Positions 1 through 12,300 of a DNA stretch of 64,000 nt are shown piece by piece. Both the position numbers and the translations under genes were made by a program. Source of the DNA: Chelydra serpentina (Eukaryota > Chordata > Testudines > Chelydridae); assembly GCA_037349315.1 (NCBI GenBank), contig JBAIAC010000132.1, positions 806,001 to 870,000 of the forward strand. The letters are read 5' to 3'. The notes beneath the pieces were generated by a model, which searched no databases, was not told where the DNA came from, and was given only the letters and a program-made list of their open reading frames with translations. Each line of letters begins with the position of its first letter. Position 1 is the stretch's first letter.

Positions 1-303
1 AGCATTCTGTGCACAAAGGAGTGACGTTATTGACAATAACTGCGACCATACAGATCATTGTTACAACCAAAGTCCTGTAGTGGCACCAAATCTTATATAA
101 AGGGGGTCAAATGAGGTGTCTAAGACCAGGTTATGCTTGGCTGGTTATGATTATGCCATTTATATGCATGTATCAGTTTTGTAGTTGAAGTTATGAATAT
201 TGGCTTCATACTGTCTGTAGTTCAATGGCTTTATACTGTATGTCTGTATTTCAAACTGGGGCTGGGCTTCTGGGACCCAGGACAAGCTATCAGCTCTGCC
301 AGG
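1..303 (+). mobile_element. Probable LTR-type repeat fragment (U1 copy)
   Basis: This stretch is the reverse complement of 34728-35030 in block U3, with few differences. It contains a TATA-like TATATAA at 94-100. In the longer U3 copy an AATAAA lies about 630 bases downstream on the same strand, which fits an LTR of an old retroelement. No coding frame is visible. At about 304 the sequence jumps straight into a different part of the block, so U1 lacks the 2.5 kb that lies between these parts in U3. The LTR identity is inference; the duplication is seen directly. Confidence 0.35.
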
Positions 304-1448
304 CGACTTTTTTAGCTCCGCTCCCCCTGTACTCTGGACCTGGCTACACGGCTGGCTCCACCCCCAACCTAGCTGTGGTCACCTAGGGCTGGGGCTAGGG
401 TGTCCCCACTCCGGGGTGCTCTCTCTGCACTGGCACTTCCCTCACCCACTCATCATTACATACAGTTTAAAGCAAATACAATGTATTTAATCAGCAATGA
501 ATGTAAAAAAGAATAAGGAAACATGGGAAAGGTGAAAGGAAACACGTCACCCGCTCTGTGGCAGGAACATCATGAACAGTGTCTCTGCAATGTCAGGGCA
601 GTTCACAGTCGGTTCCTTGTAGGTCCCAGGCTCCTTCTCAGACCCTGGCTGTGCTGCAGGGATGCTGTGGGTTGGACACTTGCTCTGGTGGTGGCCACAC
701 ACCTCTAGGCTTTGGGTGGTGGGACCCTTCTTCCCAGCATCAGCCCCCTGTCGGGTTCAGATCCCCCTCCCAGTCTGGCCTGCAAGGACCCTTGGCCGGG
801 GGTGTCTTTCTGTGCTGGGCCCTTTGCCCAGGGTCCCCCCTTGGCTGGCCCCAGTTGCTCTCTGCACCCAGCTCCAGACTGCTCCAGCTCCAGCCCCAGC
901 CCCAATGTTCTAGCTCCGGCTCCACCCTGCCTCAGCACTGCTGCTGCTGCTCTGCCTCCAGCCCCCGAGGCTGCTTCTCTGGCCCCGCTGGCTCTGTGGC
1001 CTCAGCCCCGCTCCCAGCACAGGGTCTGCTCTCCCTGGGCTGTGTGCCTGGCCCCGCTGGCTGGCCCGGCTCTGTTCCCCAGCTCAGCTCGGGCCCCTGC
1101 TCTCTCCTTCGCTCGGCCCCACTCTGTCTGACCCAGGCAATTCCAGCTCCCATGGAGGACAGGACCTTTCTGAGCCCCTGACTCTGACATTAACCTGCCC
1201 GCCCCGGCAATCAGGCTGACCTGGAGCGTTGGCTTCTCTCCATTGCCCCTGGGGACTGGAAGTCTCAGAGTCCTGGTTTCCCATCGACCTTTCCCCTTCC
1301 TTTTGGTACTGGGACCTAGCTCTGCCAGCAACCTTCACTCTGGCCCTGGGCGATTCGCGTCAGGGCTCTGTGCCCGACGTCCATCCTCTGTAAACCAGGG
1401 ATAACACATGGAAAAGCGAAGGGCTAAGAATGTTTCTTTCTGCTCCAG
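304..1448 (+). other. GC-rich non-coding leader of block U1
   Basis: The first ~220 bases match 62540-62755 directly and about 31870-32080 inverted. They include a T-run followed by AGCTCCGCTCCCCC, which recurs in all blocks. From about 560 to 1140 the + strand is rich in CAG/CCC and low in stops, so several overlapping open frames exist in most frames; the longest, of 200 codons, starts at 579. The copies in U3 (about 31204-31806) and U5 (62810-63412) keep the same frames, but the copies are near-identical throughout, so this is not evidence of coding. The segment ends at a good splice acceptor and the ATG exon. It may be the promoter and 5' UTR side of the MROH-like gene; that is inference. 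Confidence 0.4.
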
Positions 1449-1549
1449 GGACGATGACGGAGCCGGTGGAGACGAAGGGGAGCCCAGAAGAGCAGGAAGA
1501 AGACGACACTCCCACCTCCTCATTAACGAGCATCTCCCATATGATGATG
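1449..1549 (+). CDS. MROH-like gene fragment, ATG exon (U1)
   Basis: The exon is bounded by a pyrimidine-rich acceptor (TTTCTTTCTGCTCCAG, AG at 1447-1448) and a GT donor at 1550-1551. The ATG at 1454 opens a 32-codon frame ending in phase 0. The peptide is acidic and low in complexity: it starts MTEPVETKGSPEEQEEDD and ends in SISHMMM. It has no recognisable domain. It lies upstream, on the same strand, of the two HEAT-like exons at 3056 and 4780. It cannot join the 3056 exon directly, because the phases differ and a stop follows, so at least one exon is missing from this reading or the transcripts differ. The same exon recurs in U3 (30836-30936) and U5 (63680-63780). It could instead belong to an unrelated transcript. 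Confidence 0.45.
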
Positions 1550-3055
1550 GTAATGATGCTTTGTGACTGTGCTAATGGAAAGCATCCCCTGCTGTGTGTA
1601 TTAGTATCTCCGGAGCTGGTATCTCTGACAGGAGAACTACATGCCCCTTGCTCAGGGAGCTGAAGAGAAACACTCTTCAAGTGTGATCAGCTCCAGCCAG
1701 TCTTTACGAGTTTCTCTGGGTTGTTTGAATGAGGCCCAGATTGACCAAGGGGTTTAGGCACCTAAAGAAGTGCGGAGGTGCTTAGTGGGATTCGCAGAAG
1801 TGTCTGACTCAGGTGCCTGATTCCGATGCACTTTCCATGAGACACAGGCCCTGCTGAAAATCAGACGAGGCCCAGACCTGCACTTGTAGGGGTAACCCAC
1901 ACACCTCCTGGGTGTGGCGTTCTGTCCCATCGAGTCGCACCAAGACCACTTACAGGCAGAGATCAAAGGGGTCTGCTCTAGAGCCGTAACGAACAGCCAG
2001 TTGGCTTTTAGCTCATGTGGTAGAGGCTCATGCACTAAGCTCCAGAACTCCCAGGTTCCATCCTGCCTGCCAACATCTGGGCTCTGTCCGAGTTACAAAG
2101 GCCTCTAGCTGCCTTCGTTACTCTAATGGTTAGTGACCGAGCTCCCTGCCGCACATACAAATGTCTGCAATTCTGGCAGCTTCTGACATGACGGGGGCCT
2201 GGATTATCTATGCAAGTGTGTGTCACGCTGCTGTGCTCTACTGCCATCTCCGCTGCTGGCATCCAGGACACAGACGGTGCTAATCCAGCGCCACGCAGGC
2301 CAGCTGCAGTAATACTCAGGAGGTGCCCTGAGACACCAGGGCCAAGGCCTCCAGCACCCCAGGTCCTGGGTTTAGGTGACCCTGGAACCAGGCCCCCTGG
2401 AGTAACACTGTGGCCAGTGAGTTCTGACCCACAGGGGTCTGGCCCCAGAGGCTCACGGTTTGGGATTCTCCTCAGCCAGGCAGATTTGCTCCTCCAGTCT
2501 AAGCTGCTTTCTGTCCTGCTGGCGATTCCTGCCTGTTTTGGGGCAGCACCACAGGCTGCGGGGTGGGGAAGGGCCCGTTTGGGCCCTATTCTCAGTGGTT
2601 TCCTCGCAGACACCATGGGCTGCTCATGTTTCTGAGCCAATTTACTCGGGGTGGGATGGGACATGGGGCAGGTTCTCCAGTGACCGAGGGGTCGATGAGA
2701 TAGACCCCTCGGCTGCACTCAAGAAGCAACCTGAATGGGCTTTGCAGGACACTGAGGCTTTCTCAGCAAAAGCTGGGCTTCCTGGGAGGAGGGGCTGGAG
2801 AGTGAGGCAATGGGATGGCCCTGTGGGTCCCAGCACTGCCTGAGAGGCTCCCATCTCTTCTCAGACAGAGGGGGCCAGAGAACGTATGAAAGACGGAGGA
2901 AACCTTGGCACCTGTCGAGGCTTTTTACTAACCGGGCTCAGCGGGAGTCTCCACGCTCACAAGGCGCTGCCAGCCTCCCACGGGACAGACTATTCCAGGG
3001 CAGCTGGCCCATGGAAATCCTCAGTCCCAACAGGCTTTGTCCCTGTTCATTGCAG
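1550..3055 (+). other. Intron-like sequence between the first two U1 exons
   Basis: No supported gene. Open frames here (141 codons from 2210, 127 from 2460, 183 from 2886) overlap in several frames, are GC-rich, and match no family known to me. In U2 a single base change at the position equivalent to 2841 fuses two of them into a 325-codon frame, so they are not conserved as proteins. An intermediate MROH-like exon, starting in phase 0 and ending in phase 1, should lie here if the gene is real; I could not identify it. Confidence 0.3.
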
Positions 3056-3210
3056 ACCCTCGGGGACGGGAGCACCCTACCTCAGCCCAGCTCCAAGCCC
3101 TGCTGATGGCAGCCGTGAAGGGGCTGACAACACCCACCCTGGAGAGATTTCAAGCGGCAGAGGAAGAGCTGAATGTCATCGTATCTCTACACAGAGACAA
3201 GATGGAGAGA
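3056..3210 (+). CDS. MROH-like HEAT-repeat exon A (U1)
   Basis: The exon runs from an acceptor (TTTGTCCCTGTTCATTGCAG) to a GTAAGA donor at 3211. It starts with two bases of a split codon and ends in phase 0. The peptide reads [20 protein letters not shown] and then an [10 protein letters not shown] helix and HRDKMER. This pattern of an amphipathic helix, a short turn containing TP, and a second helix with AAEE is typical of maestro HEAT-like repeat (MROH) proteins, which are expanded in turtles. It continues in phase into the exon at 4780, and the joined peptide (…DKMER/VGDIVGG…) reads smoothly as consecutive HEAT helices. The function of these proteins is poorly known. The gene is truncated by the array at 6346, so this copy is probably a fragment. 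Confidence 0.6.
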
Positions 3211-4779
3211 GTAAGAGAATCCCGCAGAGGGGCGGGGGATGCTGCGCAGAGAGGGGGCTGGGAGAATTTCCTCTCCTAGGAGACCGTTCCTGGGACACAC
3301 TGGCATGGTGCTTTGAAGGCTGGCTCTGCCCCTTCCATTCATCGCTTGGCCGCGGGTATCCGCGGCGTCAGGCTTTGAAAGTGTTCTCTGCCCGCTGGCG
3401 CTCTGCCACGTCCCTGAGGACAGCCCAGCCACACTGAAGGGGCACGATAGCCCCAGCCCTGGCAGGAAGCACTTACATAGTCTGCCGATGGGCCTCCACA
3501 TTAGGCTCCGGGAGCAGACGTGGTTTTCTCACACATGCTGCAGGGCCTTGTTTTCCAGCTGAAGTATCAGGAAGAATTTGGCTTTGAACTTTTCTCTCTG
3601 TCTCTCCCAAGCTTTGATCCCGTTGCCCACCCCACAGGCTCTGAGTGCCTCCCCCGTGAATTAGATTGTCCTAGGGAGCTTTCTGGCAGACTTTATTTCT
3701 ACATCCCCTGGGTAGGAGTCTCTCAGCATCATTTACTCCTCTGAATTATTAAGCTCCACCGCCCTCCTGGGAGGTAGGAATTCTACCCATTAGACACCTG
3801 GGGAAACTGAAGCCCAGAGAGCTCCTTGAATTGCCCAAGCCTGCGCGGCTGATTGAGAAAGGAATCAGGGTTCACGTTCCCTACAGTCCTTTAAATAGTG
3901 CCTTTAATCGCTCGTCCTGGAAATAGGTGACATTGCTGCCCTACTCCAAATACCGCCTGCACATGGCGCGTAAGTGCAGACTTATTCCCTTCCTGGGCTT
4001 TGGCTTTCCTGGAAACTCGGAGACTAATAAACAAACCCAATCCTCAGCCTGAGCTTCCTCCCCCAACCTGCCTGTTCCTAGCGTTTCCTGCAGGTCACCC
4101 TGTCTCTGCCCGAGTTCCCTGTTTCCAACAGGTCCCAGTGGGAAGTTAACAAATGGCCCCTCAATCAGCGATTGATTTGTGCCAGGCTCTAACTCCTGCT
4201 AGCAGAACAGGTCGACAGAATCCAGCCACCCGGGGTGTAGCTCCTGCTCCTTGTTCGAGAGAGCAAAGAGCAATGACCAATTCCTCATGGAAGAGCCCTA
4301 GGGGGTGGCTTGTCCCTTTAGGGTCTGTCTATCCTGTGTTGCAAACTCTGCAGCAGGACAGAGGTTCTCCTTTGGGCTGGGGCCTGGAGCTGGCTCGCCC
4401 CATCCAGCTCGCCCTCCCTGCCATCTTTGGGGTGGGCTCTGCGGTACATCAGTAGAGCCAGCTGGGTCTGGAGCAGTGGTTCTCAACCTGCGGGCAATCA
4501 GCACAGAGCTGAGCCCCAGGGAACATCCTCCAGGCCAAACAGGGAGTTTGGGCTGTGCCCACTGCAAGGTTTTGGGGAAGGCTTTTGTGTGTGTTTCTGA
4601 GCTTTAAGGCGGTAAAACAGACCTCAGGAAGACTGGGGTTCCCGAACTTGTCAAAGCCTCTTTCTTGAGATTATGGGAAACTGAAGTGAGAGGCGGCTTG
4701 CAGGGCTGCCAGGAGGGGTTACCTGGGAGGAAGCCACTCATTGATAAATCCATCCCTCGACTTTCTGGCATTCTTCCAG
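3211..4779 (+). other. Intron between HEAT exons A and B, with a hAT-like end
   Basis: No coding sequence is supported. At 4474-4490 the motif CAGTGGTTCTCAACCTG resembles the terminus of hAT-Charlie-type DNA transposons; only this end is recognisable. An open frame at 3520-3744 and short AG…GT segments near 3918-3970 and 4095-4130 were considered as exons, but the phases of exons A and B already join without them. In U2 the part equivalent to 3211-4364 is direct and the rest is inverted. Confidence 0.45.
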
Positions 4780-4932
4780 GTTGGGGACATTGTAGGAGGT
4801 ATCTTAATCTGGCTAGACAACATCCATGATCCCAGAGCCAGGAAAGCAGCGCTGAGGGCCACGGCATTGCTGGCCCGCTCCCACCCCCAGGACGTGGTTC
4901 TAACCTGTGGCACACACGTTGTCATCGGACAG
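4780..4932 (+). CDS. MROH-like HEAT-repeat exon B (U1)
   Basis: An exactly 51-codon exon, phase 0 at both ends, lies between a pyrimidine-rich acceptor (CTTTCTGGCATTCTTCCAG) and a GTAGGG donor. The peptide reads [20 protein letters not shown] then [20 protein letters not shown] and [11 protein letters not shown]. The order [20 protein letters not shown]…LLARxHPQDVV is the hallmark two-helix HEAT unit of MROH proteins. The U2 copy on the minus strand (22248-22400) is nearly identical. Exons A and B keep phase in U1, so the deduced protein is continuous here; downstream HEAT repeats are missing because the array starts 1.4 kb later. Likely a gene fragment or pseudogene. Confidence 0.62.
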
Positions 4933-4992
4933 GTAGGGAGTTGCTCTGTTATCACCTCAGTCCAGTATTTCTCTTCCTGCTCCAACTGACAG

Positions 4993-5223
4993 GCCACAGT
5001 CCGGGAAGGGTCCATCGGACTCACCCAGTTGGAGTGTTTCCTGCTGCGCAGAGAGCTGCTCATGCTTACTAAGAGGAGATGCCCAGGCCCAGCCACTGAG
5101 GAGCCAACCCCTCCTCCTGCACTCCCCAGGATGGACACATGCCAGTTTTCTGGAGAATTCCAGCGTTGTCCTGATTTCTATGTGTCACCCCACTTCCTCT
5201 CAGATCCAGTACAGAGCCACTAA
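4993..5223 (+). CDS. Candidate terminal exon after exon B (U1)
   Basis: An acceptor-like CTCTTCCTGCTCCAACTGACAG precedes an open frame that is in phase with exon B. It runs 76 codons (ATVREGSIGLTQLECFLLRR onward) to a TAA at 5221-5223. Against it, the intron would be only about 60 bases long, the peptide does not look like a HEAT repeat after the first 25 residues, and it is proline-rich later. If the exon B donor is skipped, the frame stops at about 4989 instead. The U2 copy keeps the frame open (21957-22187, minus strand). It may be chance read-through of intron sequence. Confidence 0.2.
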   Translation, partial: ATVREGSIGLTQLECFLLRRELLMLTKRRCPGPATEEPTPPPALPRMDTCQFSGEFQRCPDFYVSPHFLSDPVQSH

Positions 5224-6345
5224 ATGAGTTTGGGGCTCACTCAACATCCCTGGGTCTGACTGCTCCTTATTGTGTAAGAGAAGGCAGTGATGGAAAAGGA
5301 CCATGAGGCCCATCTGTCTATCCCCTGGAGACCAGTGGAGGATTGTTACCTGTAGTCAGATCCCTAGTTATTCCATGGCTGAGGAATCGGTGGAAAAATG
5401 CACTCATTCTTATGGAGCTGTGCAGCAGATGTAAATCTCTTAAGACAGAAATTTCCAGCCCTTATTGTTGCAAAAAAGAAAAAAAATCATCCACACATGA
5501 CCAGCATGTAAATGCAGTGCAGCCTGCCTGAGTCTGCAGACAGCCGGCAGTAATGCAGTGAAACCCCACTATAACGTGATAATTGGGGTCCATAAAATTC
5601 CATTGCGATAAATGCAGGGTCACGTTATAGGGGGGGTTATGAAAATTTACCGTTTCAAGCTGATCTCTTCTCTTCTCGCTGCTGCTCCAGGGGAAACACT
5701 TGCTCCCCAGGGTCGGGGAGGGTCTATTGTTCTCACCAGGCTGGTGGGAGGAGCTGGGGGGAGGGGAGAGCTGGCTGCTTTTGTATTATTAGAAGCAGAC
5801 CCAACATCTAGTGACAATCTGGGGGGAAAAGGACTTCAGGAGCAGACTGTATTTCCATGGTCCTGCCTATGCTACCTGGGTGCTCAGCAAATGCAGCTGA
5901 TTTCCCAAAATGACATTGTGGCTGGTTCTGGGTTTCATTTCACTGTAGTATTGAGTGGGGTGGGGAGCGGGGTAATGAAATGTTGTGCTCCTTATTGATG
6001 GACCCCCCCTTGTCGTGGTGGGGAGGCTTGCATTGGATAAAGACCGTCAGCCTATATTGTCTATGTTGCTTTTATACTCCTCGTAGGGTCCCCCTTGGCG
6101 AGCAGGCCTGAGGCGAGGCTCCTGACCAGTCGGGAGCTGTGTGATGGTCGTTTTGTGCTTGATTGAGACAGAAGTGCCTTTCGGCAGCAGCGGCTGTGAC
6201 TGAGCAGGCTTTCGGGATCCCCTCTGCTCACCCCAGATAGGGAGGGGGCTAGAAAAGATGTCCCAAACATAGGCTCACTCTCACTCACACACTCTTCCGA
6301 CGGGATGGCCATACCCAGTGGCATCACTCAACTCTGCAGCTGAAA
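5224..6345. other. Non-coding end of U1 with a Tigger-like fragment
   Basis: At about 5556 the motif CAGTGAAACCCCACTATAACG, followed by an inverted-like CACGTTATAG at about 5621, resembles the ends of TcMar-Tigger/pogo-type elements. This is a weak identification. U2 breaks off within this element (21601), directly against the array. The last 350 bases (6000-6345), including a GACCCCCCTTGTCGTGGTGG motif, are present only in U1 and are not recognised; a short minus-strand open frame at 6061-6327 looks repeat-derived. The block ends abruptly at GAGTTAGATAGATA. Confidence 0.35.
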
Positions 6346-9300
6346 CGAGTTAGATAGATAGATAGATAGATATTTAGATAGCTAGATAGATAATTCGATG
6401 ATAATTAGATAGATTGATAATTAGATTATTAGATAAATAAATAGATAATTAGATAGATAAATAGATAGCTAGATAGATAATTAGAAAGATAGATAATTAG
6501 ATAGATAGATAATTAGATAGATAATTAGATAGATAGATAATAAGATAGATAGAAAATTAGATAATTAGAAATATAGATAATTAGATAGATAATTAGACAG
6601 CTAGATAGATAATTAGATAGATAGATAATTAGATAGATAGATAATTAAATAGATAGATAATTAAATAGATAGAAAACTAGATAATTACAAAGAAAGATAC
6701 TTAGATAATTAGATAGATAGATAATTAGACAAATATGTAGATTATTAGATAGGTAGATAATTAGATAGATAATTAGATATATAGATAATTAGGTAGATAG
6801 ACAGATAATTGGAGAATTAGATATATACTTAGCAAGATAGATAATTAGAGAGATAATTAGAGAGACAGATAGATAATTAGAGAGATAGATAGATAATTAG
6901 AGAGATAGATATTAGATAGATAGATAGATATTACAAAGATAATTAGATGGAGAGATAATTAGATAGATAATTAGATATTTAGATAGATAAATAGATAGAT
7001 AGAAAATTAGATAATTAATAAGATAGATAATTAGATAGCTAGATAGATAATTAGATAGATAATTAGATAGATAGATAGATTGGTAGATTATTAGATAGAT
7101 AGATAATTAAATAGATAGAAAATTAGATAATTAGATAGATAGATAATTAGATAGATAAGTAGATTATTAGATAATTAGATAGATAATTAGATAGATAATT
7201 AGATTTATAGATAATTAGATAGATAGATAGATAATTACATAGATAATTAGATAGATAGATAATTAGAGATGTAGGTAATTAGATAATTACATATTAGGTA
7301 ATTAAATAGATAAATAGATAGATAGATAGATATTTAGATAGCTAGATAGATAATTAGAAAGATAGATAATTAGATAGATAGATAATTAGATAGATAATTA
7401 GATAGATAGATAATAAGATAGATAGAAAATTAGATAATTAGAAATATAGATAATTAGATAGATAATTAGACAGCTAGATAGATAATTAGATAGATAGATA
7501 ATTAGATAGATAGATAATTAAATAGATAGATAATTAAATAGATAGAAAACTAGATAATTACAAAGAAAGATACTTAGATAATTAGATAGATAGATAATTA
7601 GACAAATATGTAGATTATTAGATAGGTAGATAATTAGATAGATAATTAGATATATAGATAATTAGGTAGATAGACAGATAATTGGACAATTAGATATATA
7701 CTTAGCAAGATAGATAATTAGAGAGATAATTAGAGAGACAGATAGATAATTAGAGAGATAGATAGATAATTAGAGAGATAGATATTAGATAGATAGATAG
7801 ATATTACAAAGATAATTAGATGGAGAGATAATTAGATAGATAATTAGATATTTAGATAGATAAATAGATAGATAGAAAATTAGATAATTAATAAGATAGA
7901 TAATTAGATAGCTAGATAGATAATTAGATAGATAATTAGATAGATAGATAGATTGGTAGATTATTAGATAGATAGATAATTAAATAGATAGAAAATTAGA
8001 TAATTAGATAGATAGATAATTAGATAGATAAGTAGATTATTAGATAATTAGATAGATAATTAGATAGATAATTAGATTTATAGATAATTAGATAGATAGA
8101 TAGATAATTACATAGATAATTAGATAGATAGATAATTAGAGATGTAGGTAATTAGATAATTACATATTAGGTAATTAAATAGATAAATAGATAGATAGAT
8201 AGATATTTAGATAGCTAGATAGATAATTAGATAGATAGATAAATAATTAGATAGATAGAAAATTAGATAATTAGAAAGATACATAATTACATAGGTAATT
8301 AAATAGATAGGTAGATTATTAGCTAGATAGATAACTAGATAGATTATTAGATAATTACATAGATAATTAGATAGATAAATAGACAGCTAGATAGATAATT
8401 AGATAGATAGATAATTAGTTAATTAGATCGATAATTAGACAGATAGATAGAGAATTAGATAATTATATAGATAGATAGATAATTAGATAGACAGAAAATT
8501 CGATAATTAGAAAGATATATAATTAGATAGACAATTAGATAGATAGATAATTAGATAGATTATTAGATAAATAAATAGATTATTAGAAAGATAAATAGAT
8601 AGCTAGATAGATAATTAGACAGATTGGTAGATTATTAGATAGATAGATAATTATACAGATAGATAGATAATTAGATAGATAGAAAATTAGATAATTAGAA
8701 AGATATATAATTAGATAGATATGTTGATAGATAGATGATTAGATAGATAATTTGATAGATAATTAGAGAGATAGATATTAGATAGATAAATATATAATTA
8801 GATATATAATTTGATAGATAAGCAGATAATTAGATAGTTAATTAGATAAACAGATAATTAGATAGATTGGTAGATTATTAGATAGATAGAAAATTAGATA
8901 ATTAGAAAGATAGATAGATAATTAGATAGCTATGTAGATGATTAGATAGGTAGATAATTAGATAAATAATTAGATAGATAAATAATTAGAGATGTAGGTA
9001 ATTAGATAATTACATATTAGGTAATTAAATAGATAACTAGATAGATATTTAGATAACTAGATAGATAATTAGATAGACAGATAAATAATTAGATAGATAG
9101 AAAATTAGATAATTAGAAAGTTACATAATTACATAGATAATTAGATAGATAGTTAGATAGATAGAAAATTATATAATTAGAAAGATAGATAATTAGATAG
9201 ATAATTATATAAATAGATAGAGAATTAGATAGATAGATAATTAGATAATTATTAAGATAGATAATTAGATAGATAATTAGACAGCTAGATACATAATTGG

Positions 9301-12300
9301 ATAGATAATTAGATAGATTGGTAGATTATTAGATAGATAATTAGATAGATAGAAAATTAGATAATTAGATAGATATGTTGATTATTAGATAGGTAGATAA
9401 TTAGATAGATAAATAGATAGATAGATATTTACAAAGAGAGATAATTAGATAGATAATTAGATAGATATTTAGATAGCTAGATAGATAATTCGATAGATAA
9501 TTAGATAGATATATAATTAGATAGATTATTAGATAAAGACATAGATAATTAGATAGATAAATAGACAGCTAGATAGATTAAATAGATAGAAAATTAGATA
9601 ATTAGAAAGATAGATCCTTAGATAATTAGATAGATAGATAATTAGATAGATAGGTTGATTATTCGATAGGTATATAATTAGATAGATAATTAGATAGATA
9701 GATAATTAGATAGATAGGTTGATTATTAGATAGGTATATAATTAGATTGATAATTAGATAGATAGATAATTAGATAGTTAGATAGATAATTACATAGATA
9801 ATTAGAGATGTAGGTAATTAGATAATTACATATTAGGTCATTAAATATATAAATAGATAGATAGATATTTAGATAGCTAGATAGATAATTAGATTGATAG
9901 ATAAATAATTAGATAGATAGAAAATTAGATAATTAGAAAGATAGATAATTAGATAGATTATTAGATAAATACATAGCTAATTGGATAGATAAATAGACAG
10001 CTAGATAGATAATTAGATAATTATATAGATAGATAGATAATTAGATAGACAGAAAATTAGATAATTAGAAAGATAGATAATTAGATAGATATGTTGATTA
10101 TTAGATAGGCAGATAATTAGATGGATAAATAGATAGATAGATAATTAGATAGATAGATAATTAGATAGATTGGTAGATTATTAGAGAGATAGATAATTAA
10201 ATAGATAGACAATTAGATAGATTTGAAGATTATTAGATAGATATATAATTATATAGATAGATATATAATTAGATAGATAGAAAAGTAGATAATTAGAAAT
10301 ATAGATAATTAGATAGATATGTTGATTATTAGATAGGTAGATAATTAGATGGATAAATAGATAGATAGATAATTAGAAAGATAGATAATAAGATAATTAG
10401 AAAGATAGATAATTAGATAGATAATTAGACAGCTATATAGATAATTAGTTAGATAATTAGATAGATTGGTAGATTATTAGATATATAATTAGATGGATAG
10501 AAAATTAGATAATTAGATAGATAGATAATTAGATAGATATGTCGATTATTACATAGGTAGACAATTAGATAGATAGATAGATATTTACAAAGAGAGATAA
10601 TTCGATAGATAATTAGATAGATAGATAATTAGATAGATTATTAGATAAAGACATAGATAATTAGATAGATAGATAGATAATTAGATAGATAGGTTGATTA
10701 TTAGATAGGTATATAATTAGATTGATAATTAGATAGATAGATAATAAGATAGTTAGATATATAATTAGATAATTAGATTTATAGATAATTAGATAGATAG
10801 ATAGATAATTACATAGATAATTACAGATGTAGGTAATTAGATAATTACATATTAGGTCATTAAATATATAAATAGATAGATATTTAGATAGCTAGATAGA
10901 TAATTAGATTGATAGATAAATAATTAGATAGATAGAAAATTAGATAATTAGAAAGATAGATAATTAGATAGATTATTAGATAAATACATAGCTAATTGGA
11001 TAGATAAATAGACAGCTAGATAGATAATTAGATAGAAAGATAATTAGTTAATTAGGTCGATAATTAGACAGATAGATAGAGAATTAGATAATTATATAGA
11101 TAGATAGATAATTAGAAAGACAGAAAATTATATAATTAGAAAGATAGATAATTAGATAGATAATTAGATAGACAATTATATATATAGATAGCTAGATAGA
11201 TAATTCGATAGATTATTAGATAGATAGATAATTAGATATATTATTAGATAAATAAATAGATAAAAAGAAAGATAAATAGATAGCTAGATAGATAATTAGC
11301 TAGATAGATAATTAAATAGATAGATAATGCGATAGATAATTAGATAGATAGATAAATAGATAGATTGGTAGATTATTAGATGGATAGATAATTAAATAGA
11401 TAGAAAATTAGATAATTAGAAAGAAAGATAATTAGATAGATATGTTGATTATTAGATAGGTAGATAATTAGATGGATAAATAGATAGCTAGATAAATAAT
11501 TAGATAGATAGATAATGGGATAGATAGAAAATTAGATAATTAGATAGATATGTTGATTATTAGATAGGTAGATAATTAGATAGATAAATAGATAGATAGA
11601 TATTTACAAAGAGAGATAATTAGATAGATAATTAGATGGATATTTAGATAGCTAGATAGATAATTCGATAGATAATTAGATAGATTATTATATAAAGACA
11701 TAGATAATTAGATAGATAAATAGACAGCTAGATAGATAATTAGATAGATAATTAGAGAGATAGATAATTAGATAGATTGGTAGATCATTAGATAGATTAT
11801 TAAATAGATAGAAAATTATATAATTAGAAAGATAGATCCTTAGATAATTAGATAGATAGATAGATAATTAGATAGATAAATAATTATATAGTTAGATAGA
11901 TAATTAAATAGATAATTAGATTTATAGATAATTAGATAGATAGATAGATAATTACATAGACAATTAGAGATGTAGGTAATTAGATAATTACATATTAGGA
12001 AATTAAATAGATAAATAGATAGATAGATATTTAGATAGCTAGATAGATAATTAGATTGATAGAGAAATAATTAGATAGTTAGAAAATTAGATAATTAGAA
12101 AGATACATAATTACATAGATAATTAGATAGATAGAGAGATAATTAGATAGATAGGTAGATTATTAGCTAGATAGATAATTAGATAGATTATTAGATAAAT
12201 ACATAGATAATTAGATAGATAAATAGACAGCTATTTAGTTAATTAGATAGCTAGATAATTCGTTAATTAGATCAATAATTAGACAGATAGATAGAGAATT

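Noticed and set aside
579..1181. 200-codon open frame, present in U1, U3 and U5
   Set aside because: GC-rich sequence is open in many frames at once. The copies are near-identical throughout, so frame retention is uninformative, and no family is recognised.
3520..3744. Possible extra HEAT exon (LKYQEEFGFELF)
   Set aside because: There is no clear donor, and exons A and B already join in phase to give a continuous HEAT pair without it.
6061..6327. Minus-strand 88-codon frame at the end of U1
   Set aside because: It looks repeat-derived and has no recognisable domain; it is kept only as unidentified sequence.
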